From Algimonas porphyrae (lineage in GTDB: Bacteria > Pseudomonadota > Alphaproteobacteria > Caulobacterales > Maricaulaceae): a stretch of 64,000 bases of DNA. Within the stretch, counting starts at the first letter, position 1. Each line of letters begins with the position of its first letter. Below are positions 36,826 through 45,835 of this stretch, one piece after another. The translations under genes were made by a program, and so were the position numbers. The notes below the pieces were generated by a model. It ran no database searches. It saw only the letters and a list, made by a program, of their open reading frames with translations, and was not told the origin of the DNA. The stretch covers positions 2,110,001 through 2,174,000 of the forward strand of contig NZ_CP163424.1 in the NCBI RefSeq assembly GCF_041429795.1, in the 5' to 3' direction.

Positions 36826-37646
36826 GATTCCATCCCTTTGGGTTGGTCTTTTCGCTCGACCAGGCGGACGGCCACGATCGACAATTCGTAGAGCAGATAG
36901 ATCGCCCCGCCGAGGATGAACTGCGTGATCGGATCGGGCGGCGTTGCGAAGGCTGCGAAGACAGCGATGCCGAGCACCGCATATTTACGCCAGCGCCGCA
37001 GCTGTTCGGATCGGACGATGCCGGCCCGGCCCAGCAACGACAGAATAACAGGCAGTTGGAAGGACAGGCCAAACGCCAGAAACAAGGTGGTGGAAAGGCT
37101 GAGATAATCCGCGATCCTTGGCAGCAGCTTGATCTCCTGCCCACCGCCGATCGCCTGCTGGCCGAGTGCGAATTCCATCACGAAGGGGAAAACGAAGAAA
37201 AAGACCAAACTCGCCCCGGCGATGAAAAGAACTGGACTGAGGATCAGATAAGGCAGAAATGCCCCCTTTTCGTTCTTGTAGAGGCCGGGCGCGACAAAGC
37301 GATAAAGCTGGTAGGCGAGCACGGGAAAGCCCAACACGACACCACCGAACAGAGCGATTTTCAGCTTCACGAAAAAGGTTTCCAGCGGCTGTGTCGCGAT
37401 GATCTCCATATCGATCATCGGCTTTCCAGCATCGAGCATGCGCGTATTGTAGCGCAGCAGCGCCTGCTCGAACGGCCAGAGCAGCCATTCCACGATCTTT
37501 GCCAGAAATGGGGCGCAGATGACCATGCCGGCAACGACACCGAGCACGCTTTTGATCAGACGTGACCGCAGCTCATTCAGATGGTCGAGCAAAGGGGCGC
37601 GCGAGGCTTCGACATCGTCGCTTTCGAGTTTCGCCTGATCTATCAC
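36822..37646 (-). CDS. tatC: Sec-independent protein translocase subunit TatC
   Basis: Receptor subunit that binds twin-arginine signal peptides. 274 residues, about six membrane segments. Family motifs: PLLDHLNELRSRLIKSVLG at the N-terminus, FFVKLKIALFGGVVLGFPVL, VAPGLYKNEKGAFLPY and FGLSFQLPVILSLLGRAGIV. Its ATG overlaps the tatB stop (4 nt). It is the last gene of tatABC. Confidence 0.98.
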   Translation of the reverse strand: MIDQAKLESDDVEASRAPLLDHLNELRSRLIKSVLGVVAGMVICAPFLAKIVEWLLWPFEQALLRYNTRMLDAGKPMIDMEIIATQPLETFFVKLKIALFGGVVLGFPVLAYQLYRFVAPGLYKNEKGAFLPYLILSPVLFIAGASLVFFFVFPFVMEFALGQQAIGGGQEIKLLPRIADYLSLSTTLFLAFGLSFQLPVILSLLGRAGIVRSEQLRRWRKYAVLGIAVFAAFATPPDPITQFILGGAIYLLYELSIVAVRLVERKDQPKGMES

Positions 37647-37951
37647 TTTTTGCCCGACGACATGTCCGTGGACTCACGGATTTCTGTATTGATGTCGCGA
37701 ATATCGTCTTTTAGCTCGTCATCGAGCAGTCCGAGCGATTTCATCTCCGCAATTTCGGCCCTTAGCGCCTTGATTTCATCGTCCGCATCCATTTCATCGA
37801 ACGCATCGCGGAATTCCTGCCCCATCACACGCAGACGGGCCATGAAGCCACCCAGGGTGCGCATGACTTTGGGAAGGTCTTTCGGTCCGACGACGATCAC
37901 GGCCAGAAGGACGATGATGACCATCTCTCCGAAACCGAAGGAGGGCAGCAT
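37643..37951 (-). CDS. tatB: Sec-independent protein translocase subunit TatB
   Basis: 102-residue single-pass protein that works with TatC in substrate recognition. The N-terminus MLPSFGFGEMVIIVLLAVIV places the conserved acidic residue (Glu9) and is followed by VVGPKDLPKVMRTLGGFMAR, then a charged amphipathic helix (MGQEFRDAFDEMDADDEI). It overlaps tatC by 4 nt and starts 9 nt after tatA. Confidence 0.95.
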   Translation of the reverse strand: MLPSFGFGEMVIIVLLAVIVVGPKDLPKVMRTLGGFMARLRVMGQEFRDAFDEMDADDEIKALRAEIAEMKSLGLLDDELKDDIRDINTEIRESTDMSSGKK

Positions 37952-37960
37952 GGCGGCGGC

Positions 37961-38176
37961 TTAGTCTTTCTTGCGCGGGGTCACATCCAGCGCATCGTCG
38001 GCAGGGTCCGTCGCCGCCTCTTTCGTGTCCGAAGCCTCATCCTTGAGGCCTTTCTTGAACGAGGTGATCCCCTTGCCGAGGTCGCCCATGATCGAACTGA
38101 TCTTGCCGCGCCCACCGAAGACGAGCAGCGCAATGATCAGAATGGCGATGATGCCGATGGGATGAGCTGTAAACAT
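37961..38176 (-). CDS. tatA: Sec-independent protein translocase subunit TatA
   Basis: 71-residue pore-forming subunit of the Tat system. Short N-terminal membrane helix (HPIGIIAILIIALLVFGG), then the conserved FGG-R-G-KISSIMGDLGKGITSF and KKGLKDEASD amphipathic region and an acidic tail. First gene of tatABC; 80 nt upstream is the end of scpB on the same strand. Confidence 0.94.
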   Translation of the reverse strand: MFTAHPIGIIAILIIALLVFGGRGKISSIMGDLGKGITSFKKGLKDEASDTKEAATDPADDALDVTPRKKD

Positions 38177-38256
38177 GAGCCCGATGTAGGGGCGGTAGGC
38201 GGATGGGTCAATCGCGTGAAGCGGCTCTCACGGCGACAATCGCGTGACAAGACAGC

Positions 38257-39009
38257 CTAGTCGTCATCATCGGCCAGAAAATCTTCGAAGAAATCCGTGT
38301 CTTCCGGTTCCACTTCCAGCGGGTCCTCGTCGGTCGCCAGCGCATCCAGCATGGCGGGCTCTGGCATTTCGAAATCCTTGGGCAGGCGCGGATCCAGCAG
38401 ACCGGCAGCTTTCAGATCTTCCCGTCCCGGCAGATCGCTGATCTGCTCGAGGTTGAAATGCGCCAGGAAGCCTTCCGTCGTTCCGTACGTGACGGGGCGG
38501 CCCGGCGTCCGGCGACGACCGCGCACACGCGCCCAGCCGAGCTCCATCAGCACGTCCAGCGTGCCTTTGGACACAGCCACACCGCGCACATCCTCGATCT
38601 CGGCGCGGGTGACGGGCTGGTGGTAGGCGATAATCGCGAGCGTCTCGAGGGCGGCCTTCGAGAGTTTGCGAGGAGCTTCGCGGACATCGACCAGATTGTC
38701 GGCCAGATCCGGCGCCGTCTGAAAGCGCCAACGTCCGGCAACATGGACCAGATTGATCCCGCGTCCGGCATAATCATGCTGCAACCGGGCCAACAAGGCT
38801 CCGACGTCCACGCCCTTTGGCAGGCGTTCGCGCAATGTGGCCGTATCGATGGGCTCGGAGGCCGCGAACAGCAGCGCTTCCAGGTGGCGGAGATCCGCGT
38901 CCGGCGCGGCCTCATCACCCGACTGTTTCAGCCGTTCGGTCAGCTGCACGATATCATCCTCGATACCACGGGACGCCTGATCGAGACGGGAGGAAGTCGG
39001 GCGGGTCAT
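38257..39009 (-). CDS. scpB: Segregation and condensation protein B
   Basis: Kleisin-associated winged-helix subunit of the SMC condensin complex. 250 residues from the ATG at 39009, which overlaps the scpA stop (ATGA); the longer open frame runs into scpA in another frame and is rejected. Features: LRHLEALLFAASEPIDTATL, ETLAIIAYHQPVTRAEIEDV and RGVAVSKGTLDVLMELGWAR. The last 30 residues are strongly acidic (DTDFFEDFLADDDD). Confidence 0.95.
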   Translation of the reverse strand: MTRPTSSRLDQASRGIEDDIVQLTERLKQSGDEAAPDADLRHLEALLFAASEPIDTATLRERLPKGVDVGALLARLQHDYAGRGINLVHVAGRWRFQTAPDLADNLVDVREAPRKLSKAALETLAIIAYHQPVTRAEIEDVRGVAVSKGTLDVLMELGWARVRGRRRTPGRPVTYGTTEGFLAHFNLEQISDLPGREDLKAAGLLDPRLPKDFEMPEPAMLDALATDEDPLEVEPEDTDFFEDFLADDDD

Positions 39010-39848
39010 GATACATCCTTGGCAGTCGATCGCAGATAGATCGGCTGAAAGGCCGATGACTGACGAAGCTCGATATCGCCTTCCTTGGCAAGTTCCAGTC
39101 CGGCCAGCAAAGACGATGCACGAACGGAACTCTGCGGCACATCGGCGGACAGGTCTGTCCGGTCGATCAGACTGTCCAGCGTCGTCCATTCTGTCAGATC
39201 TGATCCTGAGGCCGACATGGCGCGCTTCAATCGCAGCCGCGCATCCTCCATGCTCAGCACTTTCGGGCGCGGCAGAGTGTGATGCTTGAACGCCGAGCGG
39301 GAGCGGGAGGTCCCGTAGGCTTTCAGCAAGTCGAATAGTTCCGCCTCGAACAGGGGCGTCGTGCGGGACCGCAGGCCTTCGGGCGCGCCGCGGACGTGGA
39401 CGCTGTGACCCGTCACAGGCAGTCGCATCAGGCCGTCGACCGCGCGGCGCATCGCATCCAGTCTTTCCAGGCGAAAGGCCAGTATCGCCGCCATTTCCTG
39501 CGCTTCGGGGGTTTCCAGTTCGGTCTTTTCCGTCGGCAGGATGAGCTTGGATTTCAGATAAGCCAGCCAAGCCGCCATCACCAGATAATCGGCCGCCAGT
39601 TCGATCCGCAGGTCCTGAGCGGTCTTGATGAAGTCAATATACTGATCGGCGAGTTCGAGGATCGATACACGCGCCAGATCGACCTTCTGCGTCCGCGCCA
39701 GTTCCAGCAGCAGGTGCAGCGGGCCTTCATAGCCGTCAATATCAAGCAGGAGCGCGGCGTCGCTATCCTCCGCTGCGTCCGAAGCCTCGAAGCGAAGGTC
39801 CTCCTGAAACGCTTCGTGCGTGTCTGTATCGGCCATCGAAGCCATCAT
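39006..39848 (-). CDS. scpA: Segregation and condensation protein A (kleisin)
   Basis: Bridges the SMC heads and binds ScpB for chromosome compaction and segregation. Kleisin signature: LLLDIDGYEGPLHLLLELAR (about 33-52), QKVDLARVSILELADQYI, ELAADYLVMAAWLAYLKSKL and PEAQEMAAILAFRLERL. 280 residues, normal. Two adjacent ATG codons (39848 and 39845) overlap the nagZ stop; a third lies four codons in, and the exact start is undecided. Confidence 0.95.
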   Translation of the reverse strand: MMASMADTDTHEAFQEDLRFEASDAAEDSDAALLLDIDGYEGPLHLLLELARTQKVDLARVSILELADQYIDFIKTAQDLRIELAADYLVMAAWLAYLKSKLILPTEKTELETPEAQEMAAILAFRLERLDAMRRAVDGLMRLPVTGHSVHVRGAPEGLRSRTTPLFEAELFDLLKAYGTSRSRSAFKHHTLPRPKVLSMEDARLRLKRAMSASGSDLTEWTTLDSLIDRTDLSADVPQSSVRASSLLAGLELAKEGDIELRQSSAFQPIYLRSTAKDVS

Positions 39849-40858
39849 GCGACCTGCATCATCAGCTGGTCGAACTTCGCTTCCGCGTCAGTGCGATCGA
39901 AAGTCTGGGGCGAGAGCCGGGAGAGTTCCGCTATCCGGGCACGCTCCAGCGATTTGCCGGACAAACGACGTGCGCCCTCCGCCACCGCCTTCATGTCCGG
40001 CAATTTCCCTGAACATTGCAGGGCCACGTCACAGCCCGCCTCGAGCACGGCTGTTGTCTTGGCGGCCAGATTGTTTCCAGTCAGCGCCTTCATGTCCAGA
40101 TCGTCCGTCATCAACAATCCATCATAGCCGATCCGGTCGCGGATGACAGACTGGATTGCGTGACGCGACAGGGTAACGGGATCGGGGTCGATATCCGATA
40201 AAACCACATGCGCCGTCATGGCCATCGGTGCGGCATTCAGCCGTTTGAACGGCACGAAATCACTCTCCGCCAATGTCTGCGCATCCGCGTCGATCCTGGG
40301 CAGGGACAAATGGCTATCGACCGTTGCGCGTCCGTGCCCGGGCATATGCTTGATGACAGGGGCAACGCCACCACACATCAAACCGGCCATCGCCGCATGT
40401 GCCAGATCGACAATGCGGTCAATGTCGTCGCCGAAGGCCCGGTCGGAGATGATCGGATCGGCACCGGGTTGGGGCAGATCCAGCACCGGGGCGCAGTCCG
40501 CGTCGATTCCGACCGCGCGCAAATCGTCCGCAATCAGACGGTAACCCAGATAGGCCGCACGGCGTCCCGCGTCCGGATCCTTCGCATGGACCGCGCCATA
40601 AGCGGATGCGCGCGGATAGCGTCGCCAGTGCGGATCGCGTAGCCGCTGGACACGACCACCCTCCTGATCGACGAAGATCAATGCATCGCGCCCGACGGCA
40701 TCGCGCAAATCGCCGGTCAGGCGTCGAACCTGCGCCCGCGTGTCGATATTGCGGGCGAACAGGATGAAGGCCCACGGGTCGGCATCCCGGATAAATCGCG
40801 CTTCATCCGCCGTCAGTGCAGGGCCTGACAGGCCCAGAATGGCCGCAAGCTGCGACAC
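39845..40858 (-). CDS. nagZ: Beta-N-acetylhexosaminidase
   Basis: Cytosolic GH3 enzyme that removes N-acetylglucosamine from recycled anhydromuropeptides. Catalytic and binding motifs: VDQEGGRVQRLRDPHWRRYP, CAPVLDLPQPG, PVIKHMPGHGRATVDSHLSL (with the His of the catalytic dyad) and LLMTDDLDMKALTG (nucleophile Asp). 337 residues. The start is GTG right after the TAA of the SPOR gene; no ATG fits the N-terminus. Confidence 0.96.
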   Translation of the reverse strand: MSQLAAILGLSGPALTADEARFIRDADPWAFILFARNIDTRAQVRRLTGDLRDAVGRDALIFVDQEGGRVQRLRDPHWRRYPRASAYGAVHAKDPDAGRRAAYLGYRLIADDLRAVGIDADCAPVLDLPQPGADPIISDRAFGDDIDRIVDLAHAAMAGLMCGGVAPVIKHMPGHGRATVDSHLSLPRIDADAQTLAESDFVPFKRLNAAPMAMTAHVVLSDIDPDPVTLSRHAIQSVIRDRIGYDGLLMTDDLDMKALTGNNLAAKTTAVLEAGCDVALQCSGKLPDMKAVAEGARRLSGKSLERARIAELSRLSPQTFDRTDAEAKFDQLMMQVA

Positions 40859-41614
40859 TTAGCGGCGCGTCACAAAACAGGCCTGCCCTGCCGCTTTCAA
40901 CTGGCGGCAGACATCATCCGCCGCCGACTTGGACGCCAGTCCGGAGACCCGGGCCCGGTAGTAAATCCCCTTCTCCGCCAGATCGACGCGGACGATGTCG
41001 CGCTGATAGCCAGACAAGGCGCTGTGGCGGTTTGCGATCGCGTCATAGGTGCGGTCCGCCTCGGCCTGACTGCGCAGCGAAGCGACCTGGACGACCCAGT
41101 CCGACGGGGTTGCCGGAGGCTGTGTCGCCGGGGCGGGATCTGGTCGCACGACAGGGGTTTCAACGGGTTGGCGCACAGCTGGTGGGCTGGTTTCGGCCGG
41201 CTGCAGCGGTTCGACCGCGACCGGGTCCGTCCCATCATTGGTCGTCTCCGGTGTTATGGTGGTGCGATCGACCGGTGTTTCGGGTTGCGGCAAGGTCACG
41301 ATGTCGCGGCTGGGTTCCGTACCGGCCATCATATCGAAGACTTCCTTATCCTGATCGGGCACTTGCAGACCGCCGGGATCATCCGGCACGATCTTGAACG
41401 GCGTATTATCGGCGGTGATCAGCGGCGGATCGGCCCGGTCGCGAACGCCGGGCTGGTAGATTTTCAGTACGATGAAAGCGACGGCCAGCAGAAGCAGGAC
41501 ACCGATGACCAGCTTGAACAGGCCGGAGCGATCCGATGATCGCGTCACGTCGAAAGGCGTCAGCGGCTCTTCAGCCTGCATGGCCGGATTAAATTCAGGC
41601 CCATTCGTCGTCAT
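40859..41614 (-). CDS. SPOR-domain envelope protein
   Basis: 251 residues. One membrane segment (LFKLVIGVLLLLAVAFIVLK, about 33-52), a long proline/threonine-rich periplasmic linker, and a C-terminal SPOR domain (about 170-250: SDWVVQVASLRSQAEADRTY, VDLAEKGIYYRARVSG, DDVCRQLKAAGQACFV). SPOR domains bind denuded septal peptidoglycan. It directly precedes nagZ (stop and start adjacent), as in other alphaproteobacteria, suggesting a cell-wall remodelling role. Confidence 0.9.
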   Translation of the reverse strand: MTTNGPEFNPAMQAEEPLTPFDVTRSSDRSGLFKLVIGVLLLLAVAFIVLKIYQPGVRDRADPPLITADNTPFKIVPDDPGGLQVPDQDKEVFDMMAGTEPSRDIVTLPQPETPVDRTTITPETTNDGTDPVAVEPLQPAETSPPAVRQPVETPVVRPDPAPATQPPATPSDWVVQVASLRSQAEADRTYDAIANRHSALSGYQRDIVRVDLAEKGIYYRARVSGLASKSAADDVCRQLKAAGQACFVTRR

Positions 41615-41731
41615 CCCGCTCTATCCCCTTGCTGTCTAGACCCGGCCTGTGCCTGCTCTGCCTCATGCCATCCCCGGCGCAGACAACCGATAGGGGAATT
41701 TGAAGCCAGCGTTAATGGCTTTTTGCAGGGT

Positions 41732-42937
41732 CTATCGTGAGAGATAGCCGGAGACTGTGAACAGTTTGCGATGTTCCTCAATGGCAAAATTGTCGGTCAT
41801 GGACGCGATATAGTCCGAGACGACACGAGCGGTCGCAATCTCGTGTGCGCCTCCGGCCTGCGCCTGCTGATCTGTTGGCAGAATGGACGGATCAGCGATG
41901 AACAGCTCGAACAGTTCGCCCACCACGCGCGAAGCCTGCCCCATCATGCGATTGACCAGATAGTGTCGGTACATGCGCGTCATCAGAAATTCGCGTAAGG
42001 GCCGCTCTTTTTCCCGGAAGTCCGCGCTGAAATCACAGATGGCTTCGGGCAGGTTGCGAATATCGTCCGGACTTTTCGGATCATATTTCTCTAGCCGACG
42101 GCGCGTTTCTGCCAGTACATCGGCCACCATGATCCCGATCATGTCCCGCACCGCTTCGTGGATCGTCTTGTCGCGTGAAATATCCGGATAGCGGCGGCGG
42201 ACATCGACGAAGGCATCTCCGACGAATGGCACATTCATGATATCTTCGATCGTGAACAGACCGGCACGCAAACCATCATCAATATCATGATTGATATAGG
42301 CGATATCGTCCGCAATCGCGGCCACCTGCGCTTCCGGACCCGCAAATGTGTGCAGTTCGAGCGCTTCGAAGTCCGGAATGGCGCGCAAGGCCCAAGGCAG
42401 CGTTTTCAGATCGGCCTCCCGTCGCACCAGTGGCCCATTATGCTTGGCGATCCCTTCCAGCGTTTCCCAGGTCAGGTTCAGCCCGTCAAATTCGGCGTAG
42501 CGTCCTTCCAGATGGGTGACGATGCGCAAGGTCTGCGCATTGTGATCGAACCCGCCATAAGGCGCCATGGCCGCGGATAGTGCGTCCTCTCCGGAATGGC
42601 CGAAGGGCGGATGGCCGAGATCATGAGCCAGCGCAAGACACTCGGCGAGATCCTCATCCAAGCCCAGGACGCGTGCAATAGACCGCGCGATCTGACTGAC
42701 TTCGATGGAATGGGTCAACCGGGTGCGGTAATAATCCCCTTCATGCGCGACAAAGACCTGAGTCTTGCCTTTCAGGCGGCGAAAAGCGGACGAATGGATG
42801 ATCCGGTCCTTATCGCGTTGAAACGGGCTGCGTTCCGACCCGGATGGCTGCGCGATCGCACGGCCCCGCGCATTATAGGGATCGGACGCATAAGGGGCGC
42901 GTGACTGGCGGGTGGGTTTGAAGACTGTCACAGTCAA
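41732..42937 (-). CDS. dgt: dGTP triphosphohydrolase-like HD-domain protein
   Basis: Deoxyguanosinetriphosphate triphosphohydrolase-like enzyme, 399-401 residues. The HD metal motif is complete: RLTHSIEVSQIARSIARVLG, LALAHDLGHPPFGHSGEDAL and ADDIAYINHDIDDGLRAGLF. The 5' end gives TTG at 42937 or GTG at 42931; the GTG is better placed behind GAAAGG, so the first two codons are doubtful. It is divergent from erpA. The argS gene that often follows dgt is not here. Confidence 0.94.
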   Translation of the reverse strand: MTVTVFKPTRQSRAPYASDPYNARGRAIAQPSGSERSPFQRDKDRIIHSSAFRRLKGKTQVFVAHEGDYYRTRLTHSIEVSQIARSIARVLGLDEDLAECLALAHDLGHPPFGHSGEDALSAAMAPYGGFDHNAQTLRIVTHLEGRYAEFDGLNLTWETLEGIAKHNGPLVRREADLKTLPWALRAIPDFEALELHTFAGPEAQVAAIADDIAYINHDIDDGLRAGLFTIEDIMNVPFVGDAFVDVRRRYPDISRDKTIHEAVRDMIGIMVADVLAETRRRLEKYDPKSPDDIRNLPEAICDFSADFREKERPLREFLMTRMYRHYLVNRMMGQASRVVGELFELFIADPSILPTDQQAQAGGAHEIATARVVSDYIASMTDNFAIEEHRKLFTVSGYLSR

Positions 42938-42987
42938 CCTTTCGTTAGCGCCTTTTTTAAGAGGGACTCGCGCGCTATATAGACCTT

Positions 42988-43347
42988 ATGACCATGACCG
43001 CCACCGAAACCGCACCAATCACCATGAGCGCTTCTGCCGCCAGGCAGATCAACGCCATTATGGCGAAACAGGGCGCTGACGCGCCAGCGGGCCGCATGTT
43101 GCGCGTGGCTGTGGATGGCGGCGGCTGTTCCGGTTTCTCCTACCGGTTCGAATTTGCCGATACGCGCAATGATGACGACCTGCTGATCGAACGCGACGGG
43201 GCGAAAATCGTTATCGACGAAATGAGCCTGGAATTCCTCGCAGGCTCCGAAATCGACTATTCGCGGGAAATCATCGGCGCGGCTTTCAAGATCAACAATC
43301 CAAATGCGACGGCGAATTGCGGCTGCGGCACGAGTTTTTCGATCTAG
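42988..43347 (+). CDS. erpA: Iron-sulfur cluster insertion protein, A-type carrier
   Basis: Scaffold/carrier that delivers Fe-S clusters to apoproteins. 119 residues (or 117 from the second ATG at 42994). The three cluster-ligating cysteines are visible: VDGGGCSGFSYRFEF (about residue 48) and ATANCGCGTSFSI at the C-terminus. SREIIGAAFKINNPNATANC is diagnostic of the ErpA/IscA family. The ErpA assignment rests partly on its neighbourhood with dgt; IscA is the alternative. Confidence 0.92.
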   Translation: MTMTATETAPITMSASAARQINAIMAKQGADAPAGRMLRVAVDGGGCSGFSYRFEFADTRNDDDLLIERDGAKIVIDEMSLEFLAGSEIDYSREIIGAAFKINNPNATANCGCGTSFSI

Positions 43348-43421
43348 GCGCAATCCGCCGACAGCCTCGAATTTGACGGATCGCCGCCCTCTCGCCTAGC
43401 TTGTACATCAAGGAGCGAGAC

Positions 43422-44474
43422 ATGCGACAGGCGATAGTTACGATGGCGGTGTCCGGCTGTGCCGCGATAGGTGGCTGCGCAACGCAAACTTCCCCGACAT
43501 ACACAGCCAGCGATGTTAAAGTCGCTACGGCGACGGATAAGGCAGCGGGGACAAGTCTTGTGACCAAGACGTCCCGTTTTGAAATCCATGCCGACCCGTG
43601 GCTATCGCTGCACCATCTCGCCTTTCACTATGCGCGCAATGATAGCGGACTGCGGGTGCGAGGCTATACACCGCTGACGCATGACGATCTGGATGCCTTC
43701 ACGCCGGACGTCGTCGCGGCCTTCGAGCCCGTCGCCAAGGCCTATGAACCCTATTACGAGATGTCATTGCTGCGTAGCGCGCCCTTGCGTTATTCTTCCG
43801 TGGCGATCGTCATGGGCGGCGTCGACAGCCTGGAAGACCCTGCGTTGAAACAGGCACTGATTGACGTCATGCCTGTTTACAAAACACATTTCTGGGATCG
43901 TCATGAAGCAGCTGCCCAGCGACTGATCGACAGTTTTTCAGCCGATCTGCACCATCATGGCGACGACATGGCCCGTCGTCTGACGGATTATCTGGAGTCA
44001 GACTGGTCCAGCGAGCCGATGCGGGTCGACATCGTCCCCTATGCGAGCTGGGCCGGTGCCTATACGGGAACGCGGCCCGTCAACCATCTCACCATCGGTG
44101 CGCTCCAGGATATGGCTCTGGACAGCAGTTTCGAAACCCTGTTTCACGAAGCGTCTCACGCATCTCCCATGTCCGACCAGCTCGACGCGGCTGAGAAAGC
44201 CGCATTTGCAGCGTCCGGTCTGGACATGAACCGCTACTGGCATGCCCTGCTCTGGTATGCGTCGGGACGTGCTGCGATGGAAACGCTGGGTGAGCCCTAT
44301 CAGCCGATCTATGTCACATCCGGTCGCCTGACGGATCCCAAATGGGGACCAGTCTATCAGTCACTCGACGCCGTCTGGGATGAGCATGACACATTGCAGG
44401 CACGGGCGATCGCAGCCGCAAAACGCGTCGTCGCCCTGCAAGCTGGGACGCCCGAAGAAAACCGGTCTGACTAG
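43422..44474 (+). CDS. Putative lipoprotein with HExxH metalloprotease-like motif
   Basis: 350 residues from the ATG at 43422, supported by AAGGAG nearby; seven codons upstream are dropped. The signal MRQAIVTMAVSGCAAIGGCA has a lipobox-like IGGC. The mature part contains SSFETLFHEASHAS (about residue 235) with HEASH fitting HExxH, preceded by a region of tryptophans and followed by YWHALLWYASGRAAMETLG. A zinc peptidase is possible, but I cannot name the family. The 3' end converges with the M28 gene, overlapping by 4 nt. Confidence 0.7.
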   Translation: MRQAIVTMAVSGCAAIGGCATQTSPTYTASDVKVATATDKAAGTSLVTKTSRFEIHADPWLSLHHLAFHYARNDSGLRVRGYTPLTHDDLDAFTPDVVAAFEPVAKAYEPYYEMSLLRSAPLRYSSVAIVMGGVDSLEDPALKQALIDVMPVYKTHFWDRHEAAAQRLIDSFSADLHHHGDDMARRLTDYLESDWSSEPMRVDIVPYASWAGAYTGTRPVNHLTIGALQDMALDSSFETLFHEASHASPMSDQLDAAEKAAFAASGLDMNRYWHALLWYASGRAAMETLGEPYQPIYVTSGRLTDPKWGPVYQSLDAVWDEHDTLQARAIAAAKRVVALQAGTPEENRSD

Positions 44475-45835
44475 AAGCGCCCTGCAGGCCCCGGGAAGAC
44501 GACCGGTGTCTCACTGCCGTCCTTGGCGACTGCGCTGACGCCGAAGAAATAGTTGTCGATCACCAGATTATCGAACGTCCACTCATTGACGTTGCCGATA
44601 TAGCGCGAGCGGGTCCATTCAGGGTCCGTCGTCAGCCGCCAGTGGACGCGATAGCCAGCCAGATTGCCTGCATTTTCAGGCGTTTCCCACGTCATTTTGG
44701 CGGATGGCTGCACCGCGCCTTCGATTGCGACATTGGCCGGAAACGGCGGCGCGCCAGCCATTCCCGCGAGCGTGATCATGTTCAGGCCCGTCAGCTTGGC
44801 GGCATAATCCTCGTCAACGCCGTCCATTGTGTCGCCATAGACAACGCCGTCTTCCGTACGCAAATCCTGATGCTGGCGATCATAATGTTCGTGCGTTTCC
44901 ATGATGCGGACGCCCGGGATTCCGACCTGATTGAAGGGCCGATGATGACCGCCGCGCCCGAAGCGATCCAGACGGTAGACCATCATCACGTTCAGATTGG
45001 TCATGTACTGATCGGCCTGCGCCTTGACGTAGCGCGCCAGATTGCGCGACGGGCTGTCGACTTCGCCGCCGGTAAAGCGGCGGCTGCGGGCTTCCTGCTC
45101 GGTTTCGACGAAGCGTGTGCCCTCGGAGAAGACTCGCGCGGTCGTATTGTCGATCACGCCGTCAATTCCGCTAATGTTTGAGATCATATCGTTGTTCAGG
45201 ACGCCTTTGATCTCCCAGCCCTGCGCCAGCGCATGGGCAGCGACGATTTCACCGCCAAACAGGCCCTGCTCTTCCCCCGAAAGGCCCGCATAGATGATGG
45301 ACCCGGCAAACTGATATTTGGACAGGATGCGCGCGGCTTCGATCGCGCCGGCCATGCCCGAGGCATTGTCATTCGCACCGGGTGAGTCGGATGTGCCGTT
45401 AAGCGGGTCTGTCACCCGACTATCAATGTCGCCGCTCATCATGACGAACCGGTTCGGATCCGTCGTGCCACGCTGAATGGCCAAGACCGACACCACATCC
45501 GTTGGATCGGGAATGCGCCGTTCGCCACTGATTGTGTCCGACACGTAGATCACTTCGAGACAGCCACCGCAGTCTGCGCTGATCTGTTCGAACTCGTCGT
45601 AGATCCAGCGCCGTGCAGCGCCGATGCCGCGTGTGTCGCTCTGTGTCTCTGAGAGCGTGTGGCGCGTGCCGAAGTCAACCAGAGTCTGAATGTCGGCGCG
45701 AATACGGTCCGGGCTGGCCGCCGTCGCAATATCATAGAGCGCGGTCACTTCTCCGGGTGGTGCAGGTTGCGCCGATGCAGGCATGGCAATCAGCGCAACC
45801 GCGCTGGCAAGAAGAAGAGAGCGCATAGTTTTCAC
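44471..45835 (-). CDS. Exported M28-family peptidase
   Basis: 454 residues with a signal peptide ending ALIAMPASAQ. Catalytic-domain features: MMSGDIDSRVTDPLN, SPGANDNASGMAGAIEAARI (Asp ligand), YAGLSGEEQGLFGGEIV (general-base Glu) and NNDMISN. The first metal position, usually His in a HxD motif, reads D-I-D here. A later THEHYDRQHQDL supplies histidines. The C-terminal 90 residues look like a fibronectin-III-like domain. Start is GTG 45835 (overlapping the desaturase stop) or ATG 45826; the latter is equally plausible. Confidence 0.88.
   Translation of the reverse strand: MKTMRSLLLASAVALIAMPASAQPAPPGEVTALYDIATAASPDRIRADIQTLVDFGTRHTLSETQSDTRGIGAARRWIYDEFEQISADCGGCLEVIYVSDTISGERRIPDPTDVVSVLAIQRGTTDPNRFVMMSGDIDSRVTDPLNGTSDSPGANDNASGMAGAIEAARILSKYQFAGSIIYAGLSGEEQGLFGGEIVAAHALAQGWEIKGVLNNDMISNISGIDGVIDNTTARVFSEGTRFVETEQEARSRRFTGGEVDSPSRNLARYVKAQADQYMTNLNVMMVYRLDRFGRGGHHRPFNQVGIPGVRIMETHEHYDRQHQDLRTEDGVVYGDTMDGVDEDYAAKLTGLNMITLAGMAGAPPFPANVAIEGAVQPSAKMTWETPENAGNLAGYRVHWRLTTDPEWTRSRYIGNVNEWTFDNLVIDNYFFGVSAVAKDGSETPVVFPGPAGRF

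Noticed and set aside
39010-39570. 187-codon N-terminal extension of scpB
   Set aside because: It overlaps scpA in another frame, is arginine/alanine-rich and has no family similarity; the ATG at 39009 overlaps the scpA stop in the usual way.
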